DNA from: Pseudomonas putida NBRC 14164
Lineage (GTDB): Bacteria > Pseudomonadota > Gammaproteobacteria > Pseudomonadales > Pseudomonadaceae
Assembly (NCBI RefSeq): GCF_000412675.1
Contig: NC_021505.1
Location: forward strand, 4,520,501-4,584,500
DNA length: 64,000 bases
Reading direction: 5' to 3'
Position numbers and translations under genes: made by a program. The number at the start of each line of letters is the position of its first letter. The first letter of the stretch is position 1. Below are positions 25,242 through 34,171 of the stretch, one piece after another. The notes below the pieces were generated by a model that worked only from the letters and a program-made list of their open reading frames with translations, did not search any database and had not been told where the DNA came from.

Positions 25242-25538
25242 TCAGGCTTCAGCCTCGTCTTCTTCGTTGACCCGGTCACGCAGCTCTTTGCCGGGTTTGA
25301 AGTGCGGCACAAACTTGCCCTCGAGGCTGACCGATTGGCCGGTCTTCGGGTTACGGCCCACGCGCGGGGCGCGATAATGCAGCGAGAAGCTGCCAAAACC
25401 GCGGATCTCGATGCGATCGCCAGTGGCAAGGCATTGTGACATCTGCTCAAGCATGGTCTTGATGGCCAGCTCCACATCCTTGGACGAGAGCAGCCCCTGA
25501 TGGGTGACAATACGTTCGATCAGCTCCGACTTCGTCAT
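25242..25538 (-). CDS. ihfB: Integration host factor beta subunit
   Basis: A 98-residue HU/IHF-family DNA-bending protein, partner of IhfA. It has the N-terminal helices (KSELIERIVTHQ, LAIKTMLEQM), the conserved IEIRGFGSFSL segment, and the DNA-intercalating arm RVGRNPKTGQSV with its proline. ATG 25538 has AAGGG eight bases upstream. In most gammaproteobacteria ihfB directly follows rpsA; here an acyltransferase gene separates them. In Pseudomonas ihfB (himD) marks the right border of the O-antigen locus. Confidence 0.97.
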   Translation of the reverse strand: MTKSELIERIVTHQGLLSSKDVELAIKTMLEQMSQCLATGDRIEIRGFGSFSLHYRAPRVGRNPKTGQSVSLEGKFVPHFKPGKELRDRVNEEDEAEA

Positions 25539-25552
25539 ATTTTTCCCTTCGT

Positions 25553-25565
25553 TATCAAGCAGCTA
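25553..25565 (+). promoter_or_regulatory. Candidate IHF-binding site in the ihfB leader
   Basis: TATCAAGCAGCTA matches the IHF consensus WATCAANNNNTTR at all but one position (C for the first T of TTR). It lies 15 bases upstream of the ihfB start within an otherwise gene-free stretch (25539-25727) that is AT-rich near 25618-25665. IHF autoregulation is known in E. coli. A single near-match of this kind can easily be chance. Confidence 0.3.
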
Positions 25566-25727
25566 GATCATTGCTTAACCAGTTTGTAGCACGCCGGGAG
25601 GCATTTGAACAGGGCGGTTCTTGACTTAATAAAAAAATTCAAGATTGAAGTTTTACAAGAATGGTCTAGCCGAAGGGGTTACCAGGAACTGCCCCGTCGC
25701 CAGCATGCCGGCTCCCGGCCCCCTCTC

Positions 25728-26792
25728 TCACGCCAATTGCTGCCGAGGACTTTCCTGCGAAAAGCGCTTTCGTATCGCCAGCGCAGGCTTCTCCACCAGC
25801 TGCCACGACGCATACCCCGCCACCCACGAGGCCGGCACTGCAACCAGCATTAGCCAATATGGCCCGGCCCACGGCATCGCCCCCGCCAAAATCTGCTGAA
25901 TAGGAAACGCATACAGGTAGATACCGTAGGAGTAGTCCTGCACCACCGAAGGCAGCTTCAACTGCGGGCAATACGCAAAATAAAGCGTGGCGTAAATCGT
26001 CAGGATGGCGAACGCGAACACCTCAAAACGCCCTCCCTTGCTCAGCAAGAACAACGCGACGCAGCCAACCAACACCCACCCGGTGTGCGGTATCACCGCT
26101 CGGCATGAATAGAATGCCGACCCCGCCAGGAAACACACCACCAGCTTGAATGGGTACGCTGCAAATGCCGGATGCCAGGCATGCAACCCCAACGCAACCA
26201 AGAGTGCCGCAAGCGTCAGCCCCGACATTGGCCACCGGAAAAGCCTGGCTACAAGCACCACCAACCCCAGCACCAGGTACATGCGCATTTCCAGCGGAAT
26301 GGTCCACAAACTGCCATTGACCGAAACCCCTTGGAAACGCGGGGTAAAGGTCACCCCAGGCAGTACGAATTGGGCATCTTTGAAAATCAGCAACGGGCTG
26401 TAGAAGTATTTGTATACCTGGGCTTGCGAAAAATACTCGGCAAGTGGCAGCGAGGTAACGGCAGGCCCTAGTACAAAGGCCATGAGCAACAGACACATCA
26501 CCAGACCAGGCAGGATTCTGAGCGCGCGTGCCAGGTAGAAATCCTTGGCGCTATTGCGCTCACCGCTGGCAGCGATCAAGAACCCACTGACCACGAAGAA
26601 CACTTCCACCCCAAGGCTGTGGACGGGCACCGGCATGCCCAGCTGCATCGCCGGGTCCGCGCAACTCAGGCATTCCAGATAGGAAAGTGCAAAAGAATGC
26701 CCAATCACCACAGCGGTCGCCGCCAGCAACCGGATGATCAAAAAATTATTATCGCGCCCGCGACCTTTCATAACGTCGCCAAACATCAACAT
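25728..26792 (-). CDS. Acyltransferase family 3 (OafA-like)
   Basis: A polytopic acetyltransferase of about 354 residues with the family opening NNFLIIRLLAATAVVIGHSFAL (catalytic-region Arg and His), VEVFFVVSGFLIAAS and FYLARALRILPGL, and about ten hydrophobic segments. It ends SYGIYLYAFPIQQIL and LVEKPAL, as in OafA. ATG 26792 has GGGGG about seven bases upstream; starts at 26804 (GTG), 26786 and 26771 are possible. It lies between rpsA and ihfB, after the rpsA terminator, and probably O-acetylates O-antigen or another surface glycan. Confidence 0.83.
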   Translation of the reverse strand: MLMFGDVMKGRGRDNNFLIIRLLAATAVVIGHSFALSYLECLSCADPAMQLGMPVPVHSLGVEVFFVVSGFLIAASGERNSAKDFYLARALRILPGLVMCLLLMAFVLGPAVTSLPLAEYFSQAQVYKYFYSPLLIFKDAQFVLPGVTFTPRFQGVSVNGSLWTIPLEMRMYLVLGLVVLVARLFRWPMSGLTLAALLVALGLHAWHPAFAAYPFKLVVCFLAGSAFYSCRAVIPHTGWVLVGCVALFLLSKGGRFEVFAFAILTIYATLYFAYCPQLKLPSVVQDYSYGIYLYAFPIQQILAGAMPWAGPYWLMLVAVPASWVAGYASWQLVEKPALAIRKRFSQESPRQQLA

Positions 26793-26824
26793 GAACACCC
26801 CCACGGCTGACGTATTTCAGACAC

Positions 26825-26857
26825 AAAAAAAGGGCGACCCGAGGGTCGCCCTTTTTT
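26825..26857 (-). terminator. rpsA rho-independent terminator
   Basis: AAAAAA, then a GGGCGACCC/GGGTCGCCC stem with a GAG loop, then TTTTTT. It lies 17 bases after the rpsA stop and is flanked by A and T runs, so it could work in both directions. Confidence 0.9.
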
Positions 26858-26873
26858 ACCGATCAAACAGAAC

Positions 26874-28550
26874 TCAGTTCTGCTTGGCCATTGCTTCGCG
26901 CAGCAGCGCAGCCATGGTGGTGTCGGCAGCCGCTTCCGGAGCGTTTTTCAGGCTCTGGATGGCTTCACGCTCTTCAGCGTCGTCTTTCGATTTGATCGAC
27001 AGGCTGATAACGCGGGACTTGCGGTCAACGCTGATGATCTTGGCTTCGATCTCTTCGCCTTCCTTCAGAACGTTACGCGCGTCTTCAACGCGGTCACGGC
27101 TGATTTCGGAAGCTTTCAGAGTGGCTTCGATGTCGTCGGCCAGGGTGACGATGGCGCCTTTGGCGTCAACTTCTTTCACGATGCCCTTGACGATAGCGCC
27201 CTTGTCATTGACAGCAACGAAGTTGGAGAACGGATCGTCTTCCAGCTGCTTGATGCCCAAGGAGATGCGCTCGCGCTCTGGGTCGACCGACAGGATGACG
27301 GTTTCCAGCTCGTCGCCCTTCTTGAAACGACGTACGGCTTCTTCGCCGGTTTCGTTCCAGGAGATGTCGGACAGGTGAACCAGGCCGTCGATGCCGCCGT
27401 CCAGACCGATGAAGATACCGAAGTCGGTGATCGACTTGATGGTACCGGTGATCTTGTCACCCTTGTTGAACTGGCCGGAGAAGTCTTCCCATGGGTTGGA
27501 CTTGCACTGCTTGATGCCCAGGGAGATACGACGACGCTCTTCGTCGATGTCCAGAACCATGACTTCCACTTCGTCGCCAACCTGAACGACTTTCGACGGG
27601 TGGATGTTCTTGTTGGTCCAGTCCATTTCGGAAACGTGTACCAGACCTTCAACGCCTTCTTCCAGCTCAGCGAAGCAGCCGTAGTCGGTCAGGTTGGTAA
27701 CGCGAGCTTGTACGCGAGTACCTTCTGGGTAACGGGCAGTGATAGCTACCCACGGATCTTCGCCCATCTGCTTCAGACCCAGCGAAACGCGGTTGCGCTC
27801 GCGGTCGAACTTCAGAACGCGTACGTCGACTTCGTCGCCAACGTTAACGATTTCCGAAGGATGCTTGATGCGCTTCCAGGCCATGTCGGTGATGTGCAGC
27901 AGGCCGTCGATACCGCCCAGGTCCACGAATGCGCCGTAGTCGGTGAGGTTCTTGACGATACCTTTGACTTGCTGGCCTTCCTGCAGGGTTTCCAGCAGGG
28001 CTTCGCGCTCGGCGCTGTTCTCGGCTTCCAGCACGCTGCGACGCGAAACAACAACGTTGTTGCGCTTCTGGTCCAGCTTGATGACCTTGAATTCCAGCTC
28101 TTTGCCTTCGAGGTGGGTGGTGTCGCGCACAGGGCGGACATCAACCAGGGAGCCCGGCAGGAACGCACGGATGCCGTTAACGTCGACAGTGAAGCCGCCT
28201 TTAACCTTACCGTTGATAACGCCCTTGACCACTTCTTCGGCGGCGAAAGCTGCTTCCAGAACAATCCAGCACTCGGCGCGCTTGGCTTTTTCACGGGACA
28301 GTTTGGTTTCGCCAAAGCCGTCTTCGACCGCGTCCAGCGCAACGTGAACTTCGTCACCGACCTTGATGGTCAGCTCGCCAGCTTCGTTGTAGAACTGCTC
28401 GAGCGGGATGACGCCCTCGGACTTCAGGCCAGCGTGTACGGTAACCCAGTCGCCGTCGATGTCGACAACGATACCGGTGATGATGGCACCCGGCTGAAGA
28501 TTGAGGGTTTTCAGGCTTTCTTCAAAGAGTTCTGCAAAGCTTTCGCTCAT
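26874..28550 (-). CDS. rpsA: 30S ribosomal protein S1
   Basis: A 558-residue translation-initiation protein with six S1 (OB-fold) repeats. Repeats 3-6 show the FVDLGGIDGLLHITDM, FAELEEGVEGLVHVSEM and FIGLDGGIDGLVHLSDI pattern. ATG 28550 has AGGAA seven bases upstream; the codons before it are non-conserved. It follows cmk (cmk-rpsA order) after a 124-base gap that should hold the main rpsA promoter and its autoregulatory leader. I could not pick promoter boxes with confidence. A clear terminator follows. Confidence 0.98.
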   Translation of the reverse strand: MSESFAELFEESLKTLNLQPGAIITGIVVDIDGDWVTVHAGLKSEGVIPLEQFYNEAGELTIKVGDEVHVALDAVEDGFGETKLSREKAKRAECWIVLEAAFAAEEVVKGVINGKVKGGFTVDVNGIRAFLPGSLVDVRPVRDTTHLEGKELEFKVIKLDQKRNNVVVSRRSVLEAENSAEREALLETLQEGQQVKGIVKNLTDYGAFVDLGGIDGLLHITDMAWKRIKHPSEIVNVGDEVDVRVLKFDRERNRVSLGLKQMGEDPWVAITARYPEGTRVQARVTNLTDYGCFAELEEGVEGLVHVSEMDWTNKNIHPSKVVQVGDEVEVMVLDIDEERRRISLGIKQCKSNPWEDFSGQFNKGDKITGTIKSITDFGIFIGLDGGIDGLVHLSDISWNETGEEAVRRFKKGDELETVILSVDPERERISLGIKQLEDDPFSNFVAVNDKGAIVKGIVKEVDAKGAIVTLADDIEATLKASEISRDRVEDARNVLKEGEEIEAKIISVDRKSRVISLSIKSKDDAEEREAIQSLKNAPEAAADTTMAALLREAMAKQN

Positions 28551-28674
28551 TTTAATTCCTGTAGATTCGGGCGAAACAAACGCCCATAACCACATTCCAG
28601 ACAATGTGGGTTCGTTTTAAGTAAAGGAAAGCCGGCAGGACGTTGACTGGTGCCCCTGCCTGCTTTCCTGGCGA

Positions 28675-29361
28675 TCAGGCGAGGTCGCGCAGGGCGATCT
28701 CGCTTCTGATACGTTGCAACACCTGCTCAATGGACAACTCGGTAGAGTCCAACTGAATGGCATCGGCCGCTGGCTTCAGCGGGGCCACTGCACGTTGGGT
28801 GTCGCGCTCATCACGCGCACGAATCTCATCCAGCAGACTCGACAGACTAACATCTTCACCCTTGCCCTTCAACTGCAGGTAACGGCGACGTGCGCGCTCT
28901 TCTGCGCTGGCGGTCAGAAACACCTTCAACGGCGCGTCAGGGAATACCACGGTACCCATGTCGCGGCCGTCGGCGATCAACCCCGGCACATCGCGAAATT
29001 CGCGCTGACGCACCAGCAGGGCATCACGCACTGCCGGCAACGAGGCCACCATCGACGCGCCGGCGCCGACGGTTTCGGTGCGGATGACATTGCTGACATC
29101 CTCACCCTCAAGGATGATCTGTTGCAGCTTACCGGGCTGGGCAGCGATGAACTGCACATCCAGATGGGCGGCAAGCCGGGTCAGCAGCTCTTCGTTGGTG
29201 AGGTCGACGCCATGATTGCTGGCGTTGAACGCCAGCAAGCGGTACAGCGCGCCGGAGTCCAGCAGCTTCCAGCCCAGCTCGCGGGCCAGCAGGCCGGCGA
29301 CCGTGCCCTTGCCCGAGCCGCTCGGCCCGTCGATGGTGATGACCGGTGCCAGCGAATTCAC
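28675..29361 (-). CDS. cmk: Cytidylate kinase
   Basis: Phosphorylates CMP and dCMP with ATP. The P-loop GPSGSGKGT lies near residues 11-19, followed by LDSGALYRLLA, GRDMGTVVFPDAPLKVFLTAS and ARRRYLQLKGKGE. GTG 29361 overlaps the tyrA-aroA stop (GTGA) and gives VNSLAPVITIDG; this is preferred to an in-frame start at 29403 inside the neighbour. At 228 residues it is the usual size. It is the fifth gene of the serC-pheA-tyrA/aroA-cmk-rpsA supraoperon. Confidence 0.96.
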   Translation of the reverse strand: MNSLAPVITIDGPSGSGKGTVAGLLARELGWKLLDSGALYRLLAFNASNHGVDLTNEELLTRLAAHLDVQFIAAQPGKLQQIILEGEDVSNVIRTETVGAGASMVASLPAVRDALLVRQREFRDVPGLIADGRDMGTVVFPDAPLKVFLTASAEERARRRYLQLKGKGEDVSLSSLLDEIRARDERDTQRAVAPLKPAADAIQLDSTELSIEQVLQRIRSEIALRDLA

Positions 29362-31610
29362 GACTTGCCCTCTTCCGCCACGCGGATACCCACTTCGGCG
29401 CACAGCGCCAGGAAGTTGGGGAACGAGGTGGCGACGTTGGCACAGTCGTGGATGCGAATTGGCGCGCTGGCGCGCAGCGAGGCGACGCTGAAGGCCATGG
29501 CAATACGGTGGTCACCGTGGCCATGCACTTCGCCGCCGCCCAACTGGCCGCCGTCGATGATGATGCCGTCCGGGGTTGGTTCGCACTTGATGCCCAGGGT
29601 GATCAGGCCATCGGCCATCACCTGGATACGGTCGGATTCCTTCACCCGCAGCTCTTCGGCGCCACGCAGCACGGTACGCCCTTCGGCGCAGGCGGCAGCC
29701 ACGAACAGTACCGGGAATTCGTCGATGGCCAGCGGCACGAGCTCTTCAGGGATGTCGATACCTTTCAGCCTGGCACCGCGCACGCGCAGGTCGGCCACTG
29801 GCTCGCCGCCAACTTCACGCTGGTTTTCCAGGGTGATGTCGCCACCCATCAAGCGCAGGATGTCGATTACACCGGTGCGGGTCGGGTTGATGCCAACGTG
29901 TTCCAGCACCAGCTCGGAACCTTCGGCAATGGAGGCCGCCACCAGGAAGAAGGCTGCCGAGGAAATGTCGGCCGGCACTTCAATGCGGGTAGCGGTCAAC
30001 TTGCCGCCGGACTGCAGCGAGGCCACCGGGCCGTTCGACTCGACCGCATAGCCAAAGCCGCGCAGCATGCGTTCGGTGTGGTCACGGGTAGGCGCAGGCT
30101 CGGTAACGGTGGTCTTGCCTTCAGCGTACAGGCCAGCCAGCAGCAGGCAGGACTTGACCTGGGCGCTGGCCATCGGCAGCGTGTAGGTCAGCCCTTTGAG
30201 CTTGTGGCCACCGCGAATGGTCAGCGGCGGACGGCCTTCCGGGCCGGTTTCGACTACGGCACCCATTTCACGCAGCGGGTTGGCCACACGGTTCATCGGG
30301 CGCTTGGACAGCGAAGCGTCGCCGGTCATGGTCACGTCGAACGACTGACCGGCCAGCAGGCCCGACAGCAGTCGCATCGAGGTACCCGAGTTGCCCACGT
30401 ACAGCGGCCCGGGCGGCGGCTTAAGGCCGTGCAGGCCAACACCATGAATGGTCACGCGCCCGTGGTTGGGGCCTTCGATGACCACACCCATGTCGCGGAA
30501 TGCCTGCAGGGTCGCCAGTGCGTCCTCACCTTCGAGGAAGCCTTCGACTTCGGTGGTGCCTTCGGCCAGCGAGCCGAGCATGATCGAGCGGTGGGAAATC
30601 GACTTGTCGCCCGGTACGCGGATCCGCCCGTTCAGGCGGCCACCCGGTTGGGCCAGGAAAATCAGATCGTTGGCGTTCATAGCGTCCACATAGGCCCGGC
30701 GGGCCAGGATTTTACTGAAATGCTCGCGGGCAACACGCGCACGGGTGAATACACCCAGCAACTGGTGCCCGTCCCCTTCTGCGATCGCGTCGCGCAAGGC
30801 GTCGAGATCGCTGCGATATGTATCGAGTGTGCGCAGGACAGCGTCGCGGTTGGCGAGGAAGATGTCGTGCCACATGGTCGGGTCGCTGCCGGCGATTCTT
30901 GTGAAATCGCGGAAGCCTCCCGCAGCGTACCGGAAGATCTCGAGGTTTTCATTGCGCTTGGCCAGCGAATCGACCAAGCCAAAGGCCAGCAGGTGCGGCA
31001 AGTGGCTGGTGGCTGCGAGCACCTCGTCATGACGCTCGACCGACATGTGCTCCACATCGGCACCCAGCGCACGCCACAGGCGGTCGACCAGGGCCAGCGC
31101 GGCCGGGTCGGTTTCGGCCAGCGGCGTGAGGATCACCTTGTGCCGACGGAACAGGGTGGCGTTGGAGGCCTCTACCCCGCTCTGCTCGGAACCCGCGATC
31201 GGGTGGCCGGGGACGAAGCGCGGCAGGCGCTGACCGCTCTCGTTGACAAAAACAGAGCGCGCCTCACGGACGACGTTGCCCTTGGCACTGCCGACATCGG
31301 TAATGATCGCATCGCCCAGATCGAGCCGGGCCAGCAGGGCCAGGACTTTTTCCATGGCCAGGATCGGCACAGCCAACTGGATGACATCGGCACCGACACA
31401 GGCTGCGGCAAGGTCTTCTTCGCAGCGGTCGACCACGCCCAGGGCCACGGCCTGCTTGCGCGAAGGGGCGTCCAGGTCGACACCGACCACTTCGCGGCAC
31501 AGGCCGCTTTCACGCAGGCCCTTGGCGAACGAGCCACCGATCAGGCCGAGACCGACCACGACCAGGCGGTTGATGATCGGCTCAGGTTTGGTTTTTGCTG
31601 CTTTTACCAC
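29358..31610 (-). CDS. aroA: Bifunctional prephenate/cyclohexadienyl dehydrogenase (TyrA) - EPSP synthase (AroA)
   Basis: The N-terminal ~300 residues are TyrA: the NAD loop VVVGLGLIGGSFAKGL, TDVGSAKG, and VPGHPIAGSEQSG with the catalytic His. The C-terminal ~440 residues are EPSP synthase: RIRVPGDKSISHRSIML, LYVGNSGTSMRLL, KRPMNRVANPLR and LRVKESDRIQVMADG. It thus supplies both the shikimate step and the tyrosine branch. The fusion is known in Pseudomonas. GTG 31610 (VVKAAKTKPEP) has ACAGGG about ten bases upstream and gives 750 residues. The frame is open further upstream but encodes REP-derived sequence, so a longer start is rejected. Confidence 0.95.
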   Translation of the reverse strand: MVKAAKTKPEPIINRLVVVGLGLIGGSFAKGLRESGLCREVVGVDLDAPSRKQAVALGVVDRCEEDLAAACVGADVIQLAVPILAMEKVLALLARLDLGDAIITDVGSAKGNVVREARSVFVNESGQRLPRFVPGHPIAGSEQSGVEASNATLFRRHKVILTPLAETDPAALALVDRLWRALGADVEHMSVERHDEVLAATSHLPHLLAFGLVDSLAKRNENLEIFRYAAGGFRDFTRIAGSDPTMWHDIFLANRDAVLRTLDTYRSDLDALRDAIAEGDGHQLLGVFTRARVAREHFSKILARRAYVDAMNANDLIFLAQPGGRLNGRIRVPGDKSISHRSIMLGSLAEGTTEVEGFLEGEDALATLQAFRDMGVVIEGPNHGRVTIHGVGLHGLKPPPGPLYVGNSGTSMRLLSGLLAGQSFDVTMTGDASLSKRPMNRVANPLREMGAVVETGPEGRPPLTIRGGHKLKGLTYTLPMASAQVKSCLLLAGLYAEGKTTVTEPAPTRDHTERMLRGFGYAVESNGPVASLQSGGKLTATRIEVPADISSAAFFLVAASIAEGSELVLEHVGINPTRTGVIDILRLMGGDITLENQREVGGEPVADLRVRGARLKGIDIPEELVPLAIDEFPVLFVAAACAEGRTVLRGAEELRVKESDRIQVMADGLITLGIKCEPTPDGIIIDGGQLGGGEVHGHGDHRIAMAFSVASLRASAPIRIHDCANVATSFPNFLALCAEVGIRVAEEGKS

Positions 31611-31655
31611 TGGTGCGAACCCTGTTCTGAAATCGGGACAGCCTGTGAGACTGAA

Positions 31656-31774
31656 GGGGCTGCCTTGCAGCCCATCGCCGGCAAGCCAGCTCCTACAGGG
31701 ACCGCGCAAATCTGGAGACTGGCGCTGTACCTGTGGGAGCTGGCTTGCCGGCGATGGGCCGCGCAGCGGCCCCG
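31656..31774. repeat. REP pair between pheA and tyrA-aroA
   Basis: Two inverted copies of the CGCCGGCAAGCCAGCTCC unit, with tails TCCTACAGG and CCTGTGGGA, form a BIME of about 119 bases. Each copy carries its own outer GC-rich hairpin (GGGGCTGC...GCAGCCC and GGGCCGCGCAGCGGCCC). It fills the short gap where other Pseudomonas have hisC. Confidence 0.9.
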
Positions 31775-31785
31775 GCAATCTTCGA

Positions 31786-32880
31786 TCAAAGCACCGCCTT
31801 CGGATAAGAGCCCAGCACCTTCAGCGCCACAGCCTCCTGGCTGATCTGCTCGAGCACCGCCTTGATCAACGGGTCGCGGTGGTGGCCAACGAAGTCGATG
31901 AAGAACACGTAGGTCCACTTGCCACTGCGCGACGGGCGGGTCTCGATGCGGGTCAGGTCGATGCCGTTCTGGTGGAACGGCACCAGCAACTCGTGCAAGG
32001 CACCTGGCTTGTTGCTCATCGAGACAATGATCGAGGTCTTGTCGTCGCCGGTCGGCGGCACTTCCTGGCTGCCGATCATCAGGAAGCGCGTGGAGTTGTC
32101 CGGGCGGTCTTCGATCTTTTCCGCCAGGCGGGTCAAACCATACAGGTTGGCCGCCATGTCGCCGGCAATCGCCGCCGAGTTCCACTCGCCCTTGACTCGC
32201 TTGGCCGCCTCGGCATTGCTCGAAACCGCCACGCGCTCCACGTTCGGGTAGTGCGCGTCCAGCCACTTGCGGCACTGGGCCAGCGACTGGGCGTGGGAGT
32301 AGATGCGCGTGATGCTGTCGGTCTTGGTGCTCTCACCTACCAGCAGGTGATGGTGGATTCGCAGCTCGACTTCGCCGCAAATGACCATGTCGTGCTCAAG
32401 GAAGCTGTCCAGGGTGTGACTGACAGCGCCTTCGGTGGAGTTTTCCACCGGCACCACGCCAAAGTTGACGGCACCGGCCGCCACTTCGCGGAACACTTCA
32501 TCGATTGCCGCCATCGGCCGGCTGATCACCGCGTGGCCGAAGTGCTTCATGGCCGCAGCCTGGGTGAAGGTACCCTCAGGGCCGAGGTAGGCGATTTTCA
32601 GCGGCTCTTCAAGGGCCAGGCACGACGACATGATTTCGCGGAACAACCGCGCCATTTCTTCGTTGCCCAGCGGGCCCTTGTTGCGTTCCATGACGCGCTT
32701 GAGCACAGCAGCTTCGCGCTCAGGGCGGTAGAACACCGGCTTCTCGCCTTCTTTCAGCGAGGCGGTCTTGACCCGGGCGACTTCTTCAGCGCAACGGGCA
32801 CGGTCGCTGATCAGCTCGAGAATCTTCTCGTCGAGGCTGTCGATGCGTACACGCAGCGCCTTGAGTTCCTGTTCGGACAT
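31786..32880 (-). CDS. pheA: P-protein: chorismate mutase - prephenate dehydratase
   Basis: The first two steps of phenylalanine synthesis from chorismate. The N-terminal AroQ chorismate mutase (about residues 1-90) has LRVRIDSLDEKILELISDRA. The dehydratase domain begins IAYLGPEGTFTQAAAMKHFG and has the catalytic NSTRF motif. The C-terminal ACT domain (TSIIVSMSNKPGALHELL) gives phenylalanine feedback control. ATG 32880 has AAGGAG nine bases upstream and shares one base with the serC stop (TGATG), so the two genes are coupled. At 364 residues it is full length. Confidence 0.97.
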   Translation of the reverse strand: MSEQELKALRVRIDSLDEKILELISDRARCAEEVARVKTASLKEGEKPVFYRPEREAAVLKRVMERNKGPLGNEEMARLFREIMSSCLALEEPLKIAYLGPEGTFTQAAAMKHFGHAVISRPMAAIDEVFREVAAGAVNFGVVPVENSTEGAVSHTLDSFLEHDMVICGEVELRIHHHLLVGESTKTDSITRIYSHAQSLAQCRKWLDAHYPNVERVAVSSNAEAAKRVKGEWNSAAIAGDMAANLYGLTRLAEKIEDRPDNSTRFLMIGSQEVPPTGDDKTSIIVSMSNKPGALHELLVPFHQNGIDLTRIETRPSRSGKWTYVFFIDFVGHHRDPLIKAVLEQISQEAVALKVLGSYPKAVL

Positions 32881-33965
32881 CAGCCGTGCTCCTTCTCGAA
32901 TTCGGCCATGTAGCCCACCAAGGCTTCTACAGCCTCAAGGCCCAGGGCGTTGTAGATGGAAGCGCGCATGCCGCCCACCGAACGGTGGCCCTTGAGGTTG
33001 AGCAGGCCGCGGGCATCGGCGCCGGCGAGGAAGGCCTTGTCCAGGCGCTCGTCAGCCAGGCGGAACGGCACGTTCATCCACGAACGGGCGTTGACGCTGA
33101 TCGGGTTGGTGTAGAAATCGCTCTTGTCGATGAAGCCGTACAGGCGCTCTTTCTTGGCGCGGTTGCGCTGCTCCATGGCGTCGACGCCACCCTGCTCTTT
33201 CAGCCACTCGAAGACCAGGCCCGACAGGTACCAGGAGTAAGTGGCCGGGGTGTTGTACATCGAGCCGTTGTCAGCCGAAACCTTGTAGTCGAGCATGGTC
33301 GGGCAGCTGCTGCGGGCATGGCCCAGCAGGTCTTCGCGCACGATGACCACCACCAGGCCGCTTGGGCCGATGTTTTTCTGCGCGCCGGCGTAGATCAGGC
33401 CGAACTGCGACACGTCGATGGGGCGCGAGAGAATGTCGGAGGACATGTCGACCACCAGCGGCACATCGCCAGTCTGCGGCACCCAGTCAAACTGCAGGCC
33501 ACCGATGGTCTCGTTGGACGCATAGTGCACGTAGGCAGCGTTCTTGGTCAGGTTCCAGTCGTTCTGGCCCGGGATATTCAGGTAGTCGTAGGGCTTGGCA
33601 CTGGCGGCGACGTTGATGTTGCCGAAGCGGCGCGCTTCCTCGATGGCCTTTTTCGACCAGATACCGGTTTCGATGTAGTCGGCAGTGCCGCTTTCCGGCA
33701 GCAGGTTCAGCGGAATCTCGGCGAACTGCTGGCTGGCGCCGCCCTGCAGGAACAGCACCTTGTAGTTGGAGGGGACGGACAGCAGGTCACGCAGGTCCTG
33801 CTCGGCCTTTTCGGCGATGGCCACGTAGTCATCGCTGCGATGGCTCATTTCCATCACCGACAAGCCCTTGCCGCGCCAGTCCAGCATCTCTGCCTGGGCG
33901 CGCTGCAAGACAGCATCAGGAAGCGCGGCAGGGCCTGCGCAGAAGTTAAAGGCTCGTTTGCTCAC
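32880..33965 (-). CDS. serC: Phosphoserine aminotransferase
   Basis: A PLP enzyme that makes 3-phosphoserine for serine and 4-phosphohydroxythreonine for pyridoxine. GTG 33965 gives VSKRAFNFCAGPAALP and a 361-residue protein; a GTG two codons upstream is less likely. GAGAGTGG lies just before the start. PLP lysine is in IYAGAQKNIGPSG; substrate loops FNFCAGPA and HRSVGGMRAS are intact. It follows gyrA after a 247-base gap containing a REP pair, so it probably has its own promoter. Confidence 0.97.
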   Translation of the reverse strand: MSKRAFNFCAGPAALPDAVLQRAQAEMLDWRGKGLSVMEMSHRSDDYVAIAEKAEQDLRDLLSVPSNYKVLFLQGGASQQFAEIPLNLLPESGTADYIETGIWSKKAIEEARRFGNINVAASAKPYDYLNIPGQNDWNLTKNAAYVHYASNETIGGLQFDWVPQTGDVPLVVDMSSDILSRPIDVSQFGLIYAGAQKNIGPSGLVVVIVREDLLGHARSSCPTMLDYKVSADNGSMYNTPATYSWYLSGLVFEWLKEQGGVDAMEQRNRAKKERLYGFIDKSDFYTNPISVNARSWMNVPFRLADERLDKAFLAGADARGLLNLKGHRSVGGMRASIYNALGLEAVEALVGYMAEFEKEHG

Positions 33966-34029
33966 ATCCACTCTCGCTCTGCCAAATAGAACAAATTCGT
34001 TATTACATGCTGCTCGCTGCTCTTTGTAT

Positions 34030-34144
34030 GAGCAGCCTTGTGCTGCGAATGGGCCGCAAAGCGGCCCCAGCTATTCATGTGCTATCACTGAAACCCAGGG
34101 GCGGCTTCGCGCCCCATTCGCAGCACAAGGCTGCTCCTACAGGG
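34030..34144. repeat. REP pair downstream of gyrA
   Basis: Two inverted copies of the GCAGCCTTGTGCTGCGAAT / ATTCGCAGCACAAGGCTGC unit, each with a GGGCCGC..GCGGCCC-type outer hairpin, the second followed by TCCTACAGG. This subfamily differs in its core from the GCCGGCAAGCC type. Confidence 0.88.
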
Positions 34145-34171
34145 CCAGGTGTTGCCTGCTGTAATCAGTCA

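Noticed and set aside
25223..25510. N-terminal extension of the LapA-domain protein
   Set aside because: The frame overlaps ihfB in another frame; the ATG at 25222 has a strong AAGGAG.
29358..31610. TyrA-AroA fusion as a novel fusion
   Set aside because: The fusion is established in Pseudomonas, so it is annotated but not reported as new.
31611..31778. N-terminal extension of tyrA-aroA
   Set aside because: The extra codons encode the REP repeat, so translation there would be an accident of the open frame; the GTG at 31610 has a better upstream sequence.
29346..31844. An 832-codon open frame opposite tyrA-aroA
   Set aside because: Shadow of the real gene on the other strand; low-complexity translation without domain features.
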